Shown here: one piece after another, positions 48,302 to 56,349 of the stretch
Layout: every line of letters begins with the position of its first letter
How positions within the stretch are numbered: the stretch's first letter is position 1
Source: Isosphaera sp.
GTDB lineage: Bacteria; Planctomycetota; Planctomycetia; Gemmatales; Gemmataceae
Reading direction: 5' to 3'
DNA: 64,000 bases
Assembly (NCBI GenBank): GCA_013822345.1
Contig: PNKH01000008.1
Coordinates: forward strand, 1-64,000
Program-made: the position numbers and the translations under genes
Notes under the pieces: model-generated
Told to the model about the DNA's origin: nothing
Databases searched by the model: none
What the model saw: the letters and a program-made list of their open reading frames with translations, nothing else

Positions 48302-49390
48302 GTGCGCCGCTCCGTCGTCCCCGCCGTGCTGCTCGCCGCCTGTGCCGCGGCCGCCGCCCAGCCGCCGAAGGCCGCCCAGCCGAAGGCCCAGCCGAAGGGG
48401 GTCGTGTCCGGCGACCCGGCCCGGCTGGAGCGGATCAAGAAGGCGAAGATGCCGAAGGTCGACAAGGTGGTGATGTTCGACACCCCGGAGGCGGACGCCA
48501 TCCTGTCCGCCCTGGAGGTGTTCCCCCCGGACAACCCGTGGAACCTGGTGGTCGCCGACTGGCCGCTCCACCCGAACTCGACGAACATCATCAACTCGAT
48601 CGGGGCGGGCAAGCCGCTCCGGTACAACCCGGACATGAACTTCGTCATCGTCCCGCCGGGCCAGAAGAAGGTGCCGGTGAAGGTCACCCTGTCCCCGCAC
48701 GAGTCGGACCCGGGCCCGTTCCCGGTCCCGGACAACGCCCCGATCGAGGGCTGGCCGGCGTACTACAAGCGGGACCCGGGGCTGAAGGGCCTCACCCTCG
48801 ACGAGGTCCAGCGGGACAAGCTGAACAAGGGCGAGGACCGGCACATGATCGTCCTCGACCCGACCAACCGGGTGGTCCACGAGTTCTTCGTGGCGAAGAA
48901 GACGGACGCCGGGTGGGAGGCCGGGTCCATCGCCACCTTCGACCTGAAGACGAACAAGCTCCGCCCGGACGGGTGGACCTCGGCCGACGCGGCCGGGCTG
49001 CCGATCTTCCCGGCCACCGTCCGGTACGACGAGCTGAAGCGCGGGGCGGTCGAGCACGCCCTGCGGGTGACCGTCACCAACACCCGCCGGGCGTACGTCC
49101 ACCCGGCCACCCACTGGGCCAGCCAGAAGACGGACGAGAACCTGCCGCGGATGGGCGAGCGGATCCGGCTCCGGAAGGACTTCGACACGTCCGGCTGCAC
49201 CCCGGAGGTGAAGACCATCCTGGAGGGGCTGAAGAAGTACGGGATGTTCGTCGCCGACAACGGGCTGGACTGGTCCCTGTCGGTCACCCCGGACGAGCGG
49301 ATCCCGTCCCTGCACGAGGAGCTGCGGAAGGTCAAGGGGTCGGACTTCGAGGTGGTCGTCCCGCCCCCGGGGTACGTCCCGGCGAAGTGA
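48302..49390 (+). CDS. Exported protein of unknown function
   Basis: 362 residues from GTG at 48302. The signal peptide MRRSVVPAVLLAACAAAAA is followed by a Lys/Pro/Gln-rich linker, then a roughly 310-residue domain. Notable pieces are NPWNLVVADWPLHPNSTNII, GEDRHMIVLDPTNRVVHEFF and a C-terminal TILEGLKKYGMFVADNGLDWSL. I do not recognise the family with certainty; the HMIVLDP and YGMFVADNG segments recall secreted proteins annotated in planctomycetes near dehydrogenases. No membrane anchor. Confidence 0.65.
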   Translation: MRRSVVPAVLLAACAAAAAQPPKAAQPKAQPKGVVSGDPARLERIKKAKMPKVDKVVMFDTPEADAILSALEVFPPDNPWNLVVADWPLHPNSTNIINSIGAGKPLRYNPDMNFVIVPPGQKKVPVKVTLSPHESDPGPFPVPDNAPIEGWPAYYKRDPGLKGLTLDEVQRDKLNKGEDRHMIVLDPTNRVVHEFFVAKKTDAGWEAGSIATFDLKTNKLRPDGWTSADAAGLPIFPATVRYDELKRGAVEHALRVTVTNTRRAYVHPATHWASQKTDENLPRMGERIRLRKDFDTSGCTPEVKTILEGLKKYGMFVADNGLDWSLSVTPDERIPSLHEELRKVKGSDFEVVVPPPGYVPAK

Positions 49391-49437
49391 CCGGGAGGGG
49401 CGTGCCCCGGACCTGCTGGAGTGGTCGGTCGGCTCGG

Positions 49438-49638
49438 CAGGTGGTGCCCCTCACCCGCCGCACGGGGCGAAGCGCCCCGTGCGGCGACCTCTCCCCGGCG
49501 GGGAGAGGTGGGGGCCTCGGCGCTCCTCGACGGCAATCCGGATCGGGCGGCTGCCGGGAAGGCCGGTGGTCCCCACCTCTCCCCGCCGGGGAGAGGTCGG
49601 CCCGGCGCTTCGCCGGGCCGGGTGAGGGGCACCACCTG
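49438..49638. repeat. Inverted pair of two-hairpin repeat units (family R68)
   Basis: Two roughly 70-bp units in opposite orientation (49438-49514 and 49571-49638). Their outer 19 bases are perfect complements. Each unit is GGTGGTGCCCCTCACCC, then a variable hairpin with GAA or TTC loop, then GACCTCTCCCC, then a second hairpin GGCGGGGAGAGGTG. It lies between convergent genes. Four more units are at 60906..61325. No gene is seen in the 290-base gap. Confidence 0.9.
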
Positions 49639-49680
49639 ACGAGACGACCGGCGGCCCCCCGAATCTCTGCGGCCCCGCCG

Positions 49681-50937
49681 TCACACCTTCGGCAGCTCGA
49701 ACCCCTTCCGGTACTCCCGGCCCAGCAGCTTGTTCGCCTCCGGGCTGTCCGTCGTCTCGGTCTTGGCGTCGAACGTCAACGTCTTCCCGGTCCGGAACGC
49801 CAGGTTCCCGAGGTGGCACAGCCGGGTGCTCGCGTGCCCCACCTCGATGTCCGCGTTCGGCTTCGCCTCGCCCCGGACCGCGTCCACGAAGTTCTTCTGG
49901 TGGTTCGCCCCCAGCCCCGGGTCGGCCGCCACCTTCACCTCGTCCCCGTCCCGCACCGACCAGGCGTCGCCCTGGAACAGCAGCGTCCCCTTCTCCCCGT
50001 GCAGGGCCACCCCGTAGGACTGCTTCTCCGGCCCGTTCTTCTCCCAGATCCGGTGCTCCCACACGACCGTGCAGCCGGGGAAGTCGAACGTCGCCGTCTG
50101 GGTGTCCGGGGTCTGCCCGTCGTCGTCGAACACGAACCGCCCGCCCGTCGACGACACCCGGGTCGGGGCGTCCAGGTTCAGGACGTTCCGGACCACGTCC
50201 AGCCCGTGGATCCCGTTGTTCCCGAGCTCGCCGGTACCGAGGTCCCAGAACCAGTGCCACTCGTAGTGGAACCGGTTCTTCCGGAACGCCAGGGCCGGCG
50301 CCGGCCCGAGCCACAGGTCGTAGTCGACCCCGGCCGGCGGGGTCCCGTCCTGCTCCTTGCCGATCGGCTTCCGGTTGCCGGCGATCCACGCCCGGGCGAA
50401 CGCCACCTTCCCGAGCTTCCCGGCCTGGACGTACTCCCGGGCCGCCGCCACCGAGGCCGAGCTCCGCCGCTGCGTCCCGGTCTGCACCACCACCTTGTAC
50501 TTCCGGGCCGCCTCGACCATCCGCCGGCCCTCGGCCAGGTTGTGCGACACCGGCTTCTCGACGTACACGTGCTTGCCGCGCTCGGCCGCCCAGATCGTCG
50601 CCAGGGCGTGCCAGTGGTCCGGGGCCGACACGACGACCGCGGTCACCGTCTTGTCGTCGAGCACCTTGCGGATGTCGGCCTCGGCCTTCGGCGGGGACGC
50701 CGGGTTCTTCAGCGCGTCGAGGGCCGGCTTGACCATCGACGGGTCGGGGTCGACGAGGTGGGTGACCTCGACGTTCGGGATCGCGGCGAACCCGGGGGCG
50801 AGCTGCTTGCCGCGGACCCGCAGGCCCATGACCGCGACCCGGACCTTCTCGTTCGGCTTGTCGGCGGCCCGGGCGTAGCTGGCGGCGGACAGGGTGAGGG
50901 CGGACGCGGCGAGGAACTCGCGGCGGGTGGCGGGCAT
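49681..50937 (-). CDS. TAT-exported Gfo/Idh/MocA family oxidoreductase
   Basis: 418 residues from ATG at 50937 (GGAG eight bases upstream). A twin-arginine signal (TRREFLAASALTLSAASYA) sends the folded, NAD(P)-bound enzyme across the membrane. The Rossmann fold starts at KVRVAVMGLRVRGKQL, and EKPVSHNLAEGRRMVEAARK is the conserved EKP motif. The C-terminal part fits the dehydrogenase beta-sheet domain. The reaction is probably oxidation or reduction of a sugar or sugar derivative. Gfo/Idh/MocA proteins with TAT signals are strongly expanded in planctomycetes. Confidence 0.9.
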   Translation of the reverse strand: MPATRREFLAASALTLSAASYARAADKPNEKVRVAVMGLRVRGKQLAPGFAAIPNVEVTHLVDPDPSMVKPALDALKNPASPPKAEADIRKVLDDKTVTAVVVSAPDHWHALATIWAAERGKHVYVEKPVSHNLAEGRRMVEAARKYKVVVQTGTQRRSSASVAAAREYVQAGKLGKVAFARAWIAGNRKPIGKEQDGTPPAGVDYDLWLGPAPALAFRKNRFHYEWHWFWDLGTGELGNNGIHGLDVVRNVLNLDAPTRVSSTGGRFVFDDDGQTPDTQTATFDFPGCTVVWEHRIWEKNGPEKQSYGVALHGEKGTLLFQGDAWSVRDGDEVKVAADPGLGANHQKNFVDAVRGEAKPNADIEVGHASTRLCHLGNLAFRTGKTLTFDAKTETTDSPEANKLLGREYRKGFELPKV

Positions 50938-51027
50938 CGGGTTAACTCCGGGAGGGAAGAGCGGCGGGCGTGCGAAGGACATGGTAACCCGGGCGGGCCC
51001 CGGGGGCCAGAAGCCCGGGTCCCGCCC

Positions 51028-51098
51028 CGGTGTGGGAGGGCGAGGCTCCTGCCGAGCCGGAGCTCAAGGCTCGGCAGGAGCCTCGCCCTCCCACACCG
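51028..51098. repeat. Palindromic repeat, family P1, copy 3
   Basis: 31-bp perfect arms (51028-51058 and 51068-51098); the inner 25 bases equal the arms at 3927 and 18970. Ends 19 bases from the stop of the sulfatase gene (51118) and lies just upstream of the oxidoreductase gene on the same strand. Confidence 0.92.
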
Positions 51099-51117
51099 AG
51101 ACACGACCGGGATGGTG

Positions 51118-52536
51118 TCACTCCGGCGGCAGGCGGCCCGGCTCGCGCACCCCCGACCCGGTCCGCTTGGTCAGCGCGTCGCCCAGGTCGGCGCGGGCCT
51201 TCTCCGCCAGCCCGAGCAGCCGCTTCACCACCTCCGGGTGGTCCGCGGCGACGTTCTTCGCCTCCCCGACATCGGCGTCCAGGTCGTACAGCTCGGCCGC
51301 CTCGACCTTCACCTGGCGGTACCGCCCCGGGGTGCCGCCCTTGCCCGGCTCCTGACCCTGCATCGTCCGATAGGTGTGCGGCAGGATCAGCTTCCACTTC
51401 CCGGACCGCACCGCCTGCAGCTCCCCCTGCGCGAAGTAATGGAAATATGCCTCGTGCGGGCACGCCGCCCCCGGCTCGGCGCGCAACAGCGGGCCGATGT
51501 CCTTCCCGTCGATCGGCCGCTTCGGCGGCTCGGCCCCGACCAGCTTCGCCACGGTCGGGAGCACGTCGATCGCCATGGCCGGCTCGCGGCACCCCGCCCC
51601 GGCCGGGATCGTCCCCGGCAGGCGGGCCAGGAACGGCACCCGCACCCCGCCCTCCCACACCGTCCCCTTCCCCTCCCGCAGCGGGCCGGCCGACCCGGCG
51701 TGGTCGCCGTAGCTCAGCCACGGGCCGTTGTCGCTCGTGAACACCACCAGCGTGTTGTCGGCCAGCTTGTGCTCGTCGAGCGCCTTCAGGATCTCGCCCA
51801 CCGACCAGTCGATCTCCTGGATCACGTCCCCGAACAGCCCGGCCTTCGACTTCCCCTTGAACGCGTCGCCGGCGAACAGCGGGACGTGCGGCATCGCGTG
51901 CGCCACGTACAGGAAGAACGGCCTCGCCTTGTTCTCGGCGACGAACTTCACCGCCCGCTCGGTGTACTGCCGGGTCAGCTTCGCCTGGTCGGCGGCGGTC
52001 ACGTCCGCGTTGACGACCTTCTCGCCGTCGAACAGCGGGAGCGGCGGGTAGGTCCCCTTCTTCGCCTCCGGGTGGTTCGGCCACATGTCGTTCGAGTACG
52101 GCAGGCCGAGGTACGAATCGAACCCGTGCCGGGTGGGGAGGAACTGCGGGTGGTGGCCGAGGTGCCACTTCCCGACCATCCCGGTCGCGTACCCCTTCGA
52201 CTTGCACACCTCGGCGAGGGTGGTCTCGTCCGCGTGGATGCCGTGGCGGGCGCCGGGGCCGAGCGCCCCGTGGATGCCGACCCGGTTGGCGTAGCACCCG
52301 GTCAGGAGCGACGCCCGGCTCGCCGAGCAGACCGGCTGGGAGGCGTGGAAGTCGGTGAACCGGACGCCCTCGTTGGCGAGGCGGTCGAGGTTCGGGGTCT
52401 TGATGTCCTTGGCCCCGTAGCACCCGAGGTCGCCGTACCCGAGGTCGTCGGCGAAGACCAGCACGACGTTCGGCGGGGCGGCGGCCGCGGCCGGCGGCAG
52501 GAGGAGGGCGGCGACGGCGGCCAGGCGGGCGGGCAT
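51118..52536 (-). CDS. Secreted type I sulfatase (1)
   Basis: 472 residues from ATG at 52536. Signal peptide, then PNVVLVFADDLGYGDLGCYG with the metal-binding Asp pair. The formylglycine signature is QPVCSASRASLLTG (Cys to be oxidised to formylglycine; position four is Ser where Pro is usual at +2). MVGKWHLGHHP and TLVVFTSDNGPWLSYGDH complete the active site. It hydrolyses sulfate esters, probably on polysaccharides. Transcribed in the same direction as the second sulfatase at 54468, with a divergent FG-GAP gene between. Confidence 0.93.
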   Translation of the reverse strand: MPARLAAVAALLLPPAAAAAPPNVVLVFADDLGYGDLGCYGAKDIKTPNLDRLANEGVRFTDFHASQPVCSASRASLLTGCYANRVGIHGALGPGARHGIHADETTLAEVCKSKGYATGMVGKWHLGHHPQFLPTRHGFDSYLGLPYSNDMWPNHPEAKKGTYPPLPLFDGEKVVNADVTAADQAKLTRQYTERAVKFVAENKARPFFLYVAHAMPHVPLFAGDAFKGKSKAGLFGDVIQEIDWSVGEILKALDEHKLADNTLVVFTSDNGPWLSYGDHAGSAGPLREGKGTVWEGGVRVPFLARLPGTIPAGAGCREPAMAIDVLPTVAKLVGAEPPKRPIDGKDIGPLLRAEPGAACPHEAYFHYFAQGELQAVRSGKWKLILPHTYRTMQGQEPGKGGTPGRYRQVKVEAAELYDLDADVGEAKNVAADHPEVVKRLLGLAEKARADLGDALTKRTGSGVREPGRLPPE

Positions 52537-52744
52537 CGGGCGGCTCCGGGGGAGGGATCGGGCACCGGTGATGTTACCGCCCGGACGCCGGCCGCAACAG
52601 CGCCCGCCCGGCGGTTCCCGCACGGCGCGAGTTCCTCGCCCCCGGGTCAACTTCCGGCCGCGGCTTGTATTTCCTCGCCCGTGTCCTTTGCTTGTGCGAC
52701 TCGCCCACGTAGCGACGCCTTCCTCCGACGCCCACGGAGCCGAC

Positions 52745-54358
52745 ATGGCCCGCCGCTTCCGCCCCGCCCTCGAAGCCCTCACCGACCGCACCGTCCCGGC
52801 CCTCGTGTCCGCCGGGTCGTTCGCCACCGGGGCGGGGCCGTTCTTCGCCGCCGTGGCCGACTTCAACGCCGACGGCGACCTCGACGCCGTCACCGCCGAC
52901 TTCAACAACAGCACCGCCAGCGTCCTGGCCGGCAACGGCGACGGCACCTTCGGCACCGCGCTCAACTTGACGACCGGGGGCGGGCCGATCGGCGTCGCGT
53001 TCGGCGACTTCAACGGCGACGGGAAGACGGACCTCGTCATCGCCAACGCTGGCTCCGACAGCGTCACCGTCTTCCTGAACACCGGCACCCCCGGCGGGGC
53101 CATCACCTTCGGCGCCGGCACAACGTTCGCGACCGCGGTCGATCCGCTCGACATCGTGGTCGCGGACTTCGACGGCGACGGCAACCTCGACCTCGCCACC
53201 ACCGACTCCGCCGGCTCGTCCACCATCGGCGTGCTGCGCGGCAACGGCGACGGCACGTTCGCGGCCCGCGTCGCGTTCGCGGCCGCCGGCTACCCCATCG
53301 GCATGACCGCGGTCGACCTCGACGGCGACGGCAGACTCGACCTGGCGGTCGCGCTGGCGACGGGCGACAGCGTCGGCGTGCTGCGCAACACCAGCACCTC
53401 CGGCTCGGTCTCGTTCGACACGTTGGCCACGTTCGCCGTGGGCGACGGCCCGTTCGACGTGACCGCCGGCGACTTCAACGAGGACGGCAAGATCGACCTG
53501 GCGGTGACCAACAACGGCACCAGCTTCGCCTTTCCCACGACCACCGGCTCCACCCTGAGCGTGCTGCTGAACACCTCGACGGGGGCCGGCAACGTCAGCT
53601 TCGGCGCCCACACCACCTTCGCGACGGGCATGGGGCCGGCCGGCATCGTCGCGGCGGACTTCACCCAGGACGGCAACCTCGACCTGGCGGTGGCCAACGG
53701 CGGGAGCAACACCGTCAGCCTGTTGGCCGGCAACGGCGACGGCACCTTCCAGGCGCAGGTGACGACGGCCGTCAGCGGCACCCCGCGGGGGCTGGCGGTC
53801 GGCGACCTGGACGGCGACGGCGTGCCCGATGTCATCGTCACGCAGAGCACCGCGGGCACCCTCACCTCCCTGCTGAGCGACGCCCCGCTGTTCGTGCCCG
53901 CGCCCCCGCCCGCCCCGCCGGCCCCGCCGGCCGCCACCGTTCTGGCCGCGGTGTCCGTGCCCGGGCCGGGCGGGGCCGTCCGGGTGTTCAACCCGGACGG
54001 GTCGCTCCGGTTCGACCTGACCCCGTTCGCCGGATACCGGGGCGGGGTGAACGTGGCCGTCGGGGACGTCACCGGGGACCGGGTGTCGGACATCGTCGTC
54101 GGGACCCGGAACGGGGCGGGGCACGTCAAGGTGTTCGACGGGGCGACCGGGGCGCTGGTCCGGAGCTTCTTCGCGTTCGGCGGGCGGGTCCGGGGCGGGG
54201 TGGCGGTGGCGGCCGTGGACGTGACCGGGGACGGGCGGGCGGACCTGGTCGTCGGGGCCGTCCCGGGCGGGCGGCCGCACGTCAAGGTGTTCGACGGGGC
54301 GACCGGGGCGCTGCTCCAGAGCTTCCTCCCGCCCGCCGCCCGGCTCCCGAGGAGGTGA
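52745..54358 (+). CDS. FG-GAP/VCBS repeat surface protein
   Basis: 537 residues from ATG at 52745. The N-terminus RRFRPALEALTDRTVPA is the planctomycete surface-protein leader (RPxLExLExR type). It is followed by about eight FG-GAP/VCBS repeats, each with a calcium-binding DxDGDGxxD-like loop: ADFNADGDLD, GDFNGDGKTD, ADFDGDGNLD, VDLDGDGRLD, GDFNEDGKID, ADFTQDGNLD, GDLDGDGVPD, then after a proline linker DVTGDRVSD and DVTGDGRAD. It probably forms a beta-propeller outside the cell. The last repeat is incomplete and ends in a basic tail. Starts divergently from sulfatase 1. Confidence 0.88.
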   Translation: MARRFRPALEALTDRTVPALVSAGSFATGAGPFFAAVADFNADGDLDAVTADFNNSTASVLAGNGDGTFGTALNLTTGGGPIGVAFGDFNGDGKTDLVIANAGSDSVTVFLNTGTPGGAITFGAGTTFATAVDPLDIVVADFDGDGNLDLATTDSAGSSTIGVLRGNGDGTFAARVAFAAAGYPIGMTAVDLDGDGRLDLAVALATGDSVGVLRNTSTSGSVSFDTLATFAVGDGPFDVTAGDFNEDGKIDLAVTNNGTSFAFPTTTGSTLSVLLNTSTGAGNVSFGAHTTFATGMGPAGIVAADFTQDGNLDLAVANGGSNTVSLLAGNGDGTFQAQVTTAVSGTPRGLAVGDLDGDGVPDVIVTQSTAGTLTSLLSDAPLFVPAPPPAPPAPPAATVLAAVSVPGPGGAVRVFNPDGSLRFDLTPFAGYRGGVNVAVGDVTGDRVSDIVVGTRNGAGHVKVFDGATGALVRSFFAFGGRVRGGVAVAAVDVTGDGRADLVVGAVPGGRPHVKVFDGATGALLQSFLPPAARLPRR

Positions 54359-54467
54359 CGGTCGCCCCCGGCCCCCTCGGGGCGCCCGTCGGCGCGGAGG
54401 CCGCCGGCGGCGTAGTCGACCGGCTCGTACCCGAGCCCGGGCGGCGGGCGACCGACCCGGCCCGGCG

Positions 54468-55820
54468 TCAGCCCTCGCCCTCGTCGTCCTTCGCCTTCTT
54501 CTTCATCGGCACCCACAGCGGGGCCATCTGCTCGCCGCTCCACTTGTCCCAGTCGGCCTTCAGTTCCTTCGCCTTGTCCGGCATCGCGTCGGACAGGTCC
54601 TTGGTCTCCCCGATGTCGTCCTTCAGGTTGTACAGCAGCACCTTGTTCACCCCGTCGATGGTGCTCGCCACCAGCTTGAAGTCGCCCTTGCGGATCGCCC
54701 ACTGCGGGCCGAACCGCCAGTACAGCACCGGGTGCGGCGGGTCCTTCACCTTCCCGGTCAGGTGCGGCAGCAGGTCGACCCCGTCGAGCTTCCAGGACGG
54801 GTCGATCTTCCCGCCGGCGGCGACCACCGCGGTCGGCAGGAGGTCGAGGTTCTGGATCGGGTGGTCGAACGTGGTGCCGGCCGGGATCACCCCCTTCCAC
54901 TGGGCGCAGAACGGGACCCGGGTGCCGCCCTCCAGGGTGGTCGCCTTGAACCCCCGGAGCGGGCCGTTGCCCGAGGTGGTCGACTTCGTCGGCCCGCCGT
55001 TGTCGCTGAAGAAGAACACCAGGGTGTTCTCCTCCTCGCCCATCTCCTTCACCTTCCCGAGCACCTTCCCGACCGCGTCGTCCATCGCCGACATCATCGC
55101 CGCGAACGTCTTCCGGTCGCCCTCCAGCTTCGGGAACCGGGCCAGGTACTTCTCGGTCGCCTGCAGCGGGGCGTGCTGGGCGTTGAACGGCAGGTACAGG
55201 AAGAACGGCTTCCCCTTCTGCTTCCCGACCCAGTCGGCCGCCCGCTCGCCGTACGCGTCGGTGGTGTAGAACGTGTCGTCCTTCACCGGGGTGACGGTCG
55301 GGGCCTTCCGGCTGTCGACGAAGTTCGGCGGGTTGAAGAACGGGGTGTTGGCGACGGTCCCGTAGAACTCGTCGAACCCGCGGGCCATCGGCAGGTACTT
55401 CTCCCCGCCGCCGAGGTGCCACTTCCCGACCGCGCAGGTGGCGTACCCCAGCTCCTTCATCCGGTCGGCGAACGTCTTCTCGGTCAGCGGCAGGCCGAAC
55501 GGGACCGGGCCCTTGCCGATCCCGGTCCCGCCGCCCTCGTTGAACTCGTGCCCGAACCGGGTCGGGTACCGGCCGGTCATCAGCCCGGCCCGGCACGGGG
55601 AGCAGTACGTCGCGGCGACGTACCCGGCGGTGAACCGGACCCCGTTCTTGGCGATCGAGTCGATGTTCGGGGTGGGGATCGACTTGTTCCCCTGGAACCC
55701 GTACTCGCCGTAACCCACGTCGTCGGATAGGAACACGATCACGTTCGGCTTCTTGCCGTCGGCGGCGGCCGCCGCGAGGGCGGTCAGGCCGACGGCGGCC
55801 ACGGACAGGACCAGTCGCAT
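54468..55820 (-). CDS. Secreted type I sulfatase (2)
   Basis: 450 residues with signal peptide (MRLVLSVAAVGLTALAAAAA). PNVIVFLSDDVGYGEYGFQG carries the metal-binding Asp pair. The formylglycine motif is TYCSPCRAGLMTGR (C-S-P-C-R). AVGKWHLGGGEKYLP and LVFFFSDNGGPTKS complete the site. The C-terminus is acidic/lysine-rich (MKKKAKDDEGEG). Only moderately similar to the sulfatase at 51118, so substrates probably differ. Sulfatase expansions are typical of planctomycetes that use sulfated glycans. Confidence 0.93.
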   Translation of the reverse strand: MRLVLSVAAVGLTALAAAAADGKKPNVIVFLSDDVGYGEYGFQGNKSIPTPNIDSIAKNGVRFTAGYVAATYCSPCRAGLMTGRYPTRFGHEFNEGGGTGIGKGPVPFGLPLTEKTFADRMKELGYATCAVGKWHLGGGEKYLPMARGFDEFYGTVANTPFFNPPNFVDSRKAPTVTPVKDDTFYTTDAYGERAADWVGKQKGKPFFLYLPFNAQHAPLQATEKYLARFPKLEGDRKTFAAMMSAMDDAVGKVLGKVKEMGEEENTLVFFFSDNGGPTKSTTSGNGPLRGFKATTLEGGTRVPFCAQWKGVIPAGTTFDHPIQNLDLLPTAVVAAGGKIDPSWKLDGVDLLPHLTGKVKDPPHPVLYWRFGPQWAIRKGDFKLVASTIDGVNKVLLYNLKDDIGETKDLSDAMPDKAKELKADWDKWSGEQMAPLWVPMKKKAKDDEGEG

Positions 55821-55860
55821 GGGAACCCCGGGAGAAGGGAGACGTGTTGGGCGAAAGGTG

Positions 55861-55895
55861 AAACCCCGGCCCGCGCGGGGCGGACCGGGGTTTTT
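55861..55895. terminator. Hairpin terminator between the small membrane gene and sulfatase 2
   Basis: 13-bp stem with one mismatch (55861-55873 with 55881-55893). On the plus strand it ends in five T; on the minus strand, where the neighbouring genes lie, only three. It follows the stop of 55920..56168 and precedes the sulfatase ATG. Confidence 0.65.
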
Positions 55896-55919
55896 CCTAT
55901 CCCGGGGGCGGGCCGGCGG

Positions 55920-56168
55920 TCAGATCATCGACCCGTCGCCGCGCGGGCCGCTGTCGTCCCCGACCCGGGTGAACAGCCAGGCGACGAAGGCCAGGAAGGC
56001 GACCACCCCGATGACGATCAGGACGCCGAACTCCGGGCTGCCGGCCGGGGCGACCTCGGCCGGGTCGGCCTTGGAGGTCGGGGTCGGGCGGGCGGCGGCG
56101 GCGAGCGGGACGGCGGCCACCGCCAGCCACGCCAGCGCCGGACGGAACCAGTTGGTGATGACGGACAT
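55920..56168 (-). CDS. Small membrane protein with signal peptide
   Basis: 82 residues from ATG at 56168 with GGAGG seven bases upstream. An N-terminal signal (WFRPALAWLAVAAVPLAAAA), a short spacer with PTSKADPAEVAPAGSPE, then a transmembrane helix FGVLIVIGVVAFLAFVAWLF and a polar tail. No family recognised. The clean ribosome-binding site and signal-plus-helix layout support a real gene. Confidence 0.65.
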   Translation of the reverse strand: MSVITNWFRPALAWLAVAAVPLAAAARPTPTSKADPAEVAPAGSPEFGVLIVIGVVAFLAFVAWLFTRVGDDSGPRGDGSMI

Positions 56169-56296
56169 CGGACGCCCTCCTGGTGTCGGGGGGCCGGACA
56201 CCCATCCGGTGTGACACCCGCGCCTACCCCATTGTTCGCGCGCGGGCGGCCGGGATAAAGGGGGAAACGCCCGCGGCGAACACCGTACCGGTTCGA

Positions 56297-56349
56297 GCGT
56301 CCGCCGCTTGCGGCGTTGCGTCGCCCGCAACGCCGCAAGCGGCGGACGC
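56297..56349. repeat. Palindromic repeat, family P2, copy 2
   Basis: 24-bp perfect arms (56297-56320 and 56326-56349) with core GCCGCTTGCGGCGTTGCG shared with 8185..8225. It ends immediately before the stop codon of the SEC-C/TPR gene (56350). Confidence 0.92.

Noticed and set aside
47278-55269. Open frame of 2663 codons on the plus strand spanning trpE, oxidoreductase, sulfatases and FG-GAP genes
   Set aside because: It is an antisense/out-of-frame shadow caused by very high G+C, rich in Arg, Pro and Gly, with no domain; real genes with motifs occupy the same bases in other frames.
56281-56349. GGTTCGAGCGTCC near 56290 as a tRNA T-arm
   Set aside because: It adjoins the P2 palindrome; no acceptor, D-arm or anticodon stem can be formed around it. 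No tRNA was found in the window.
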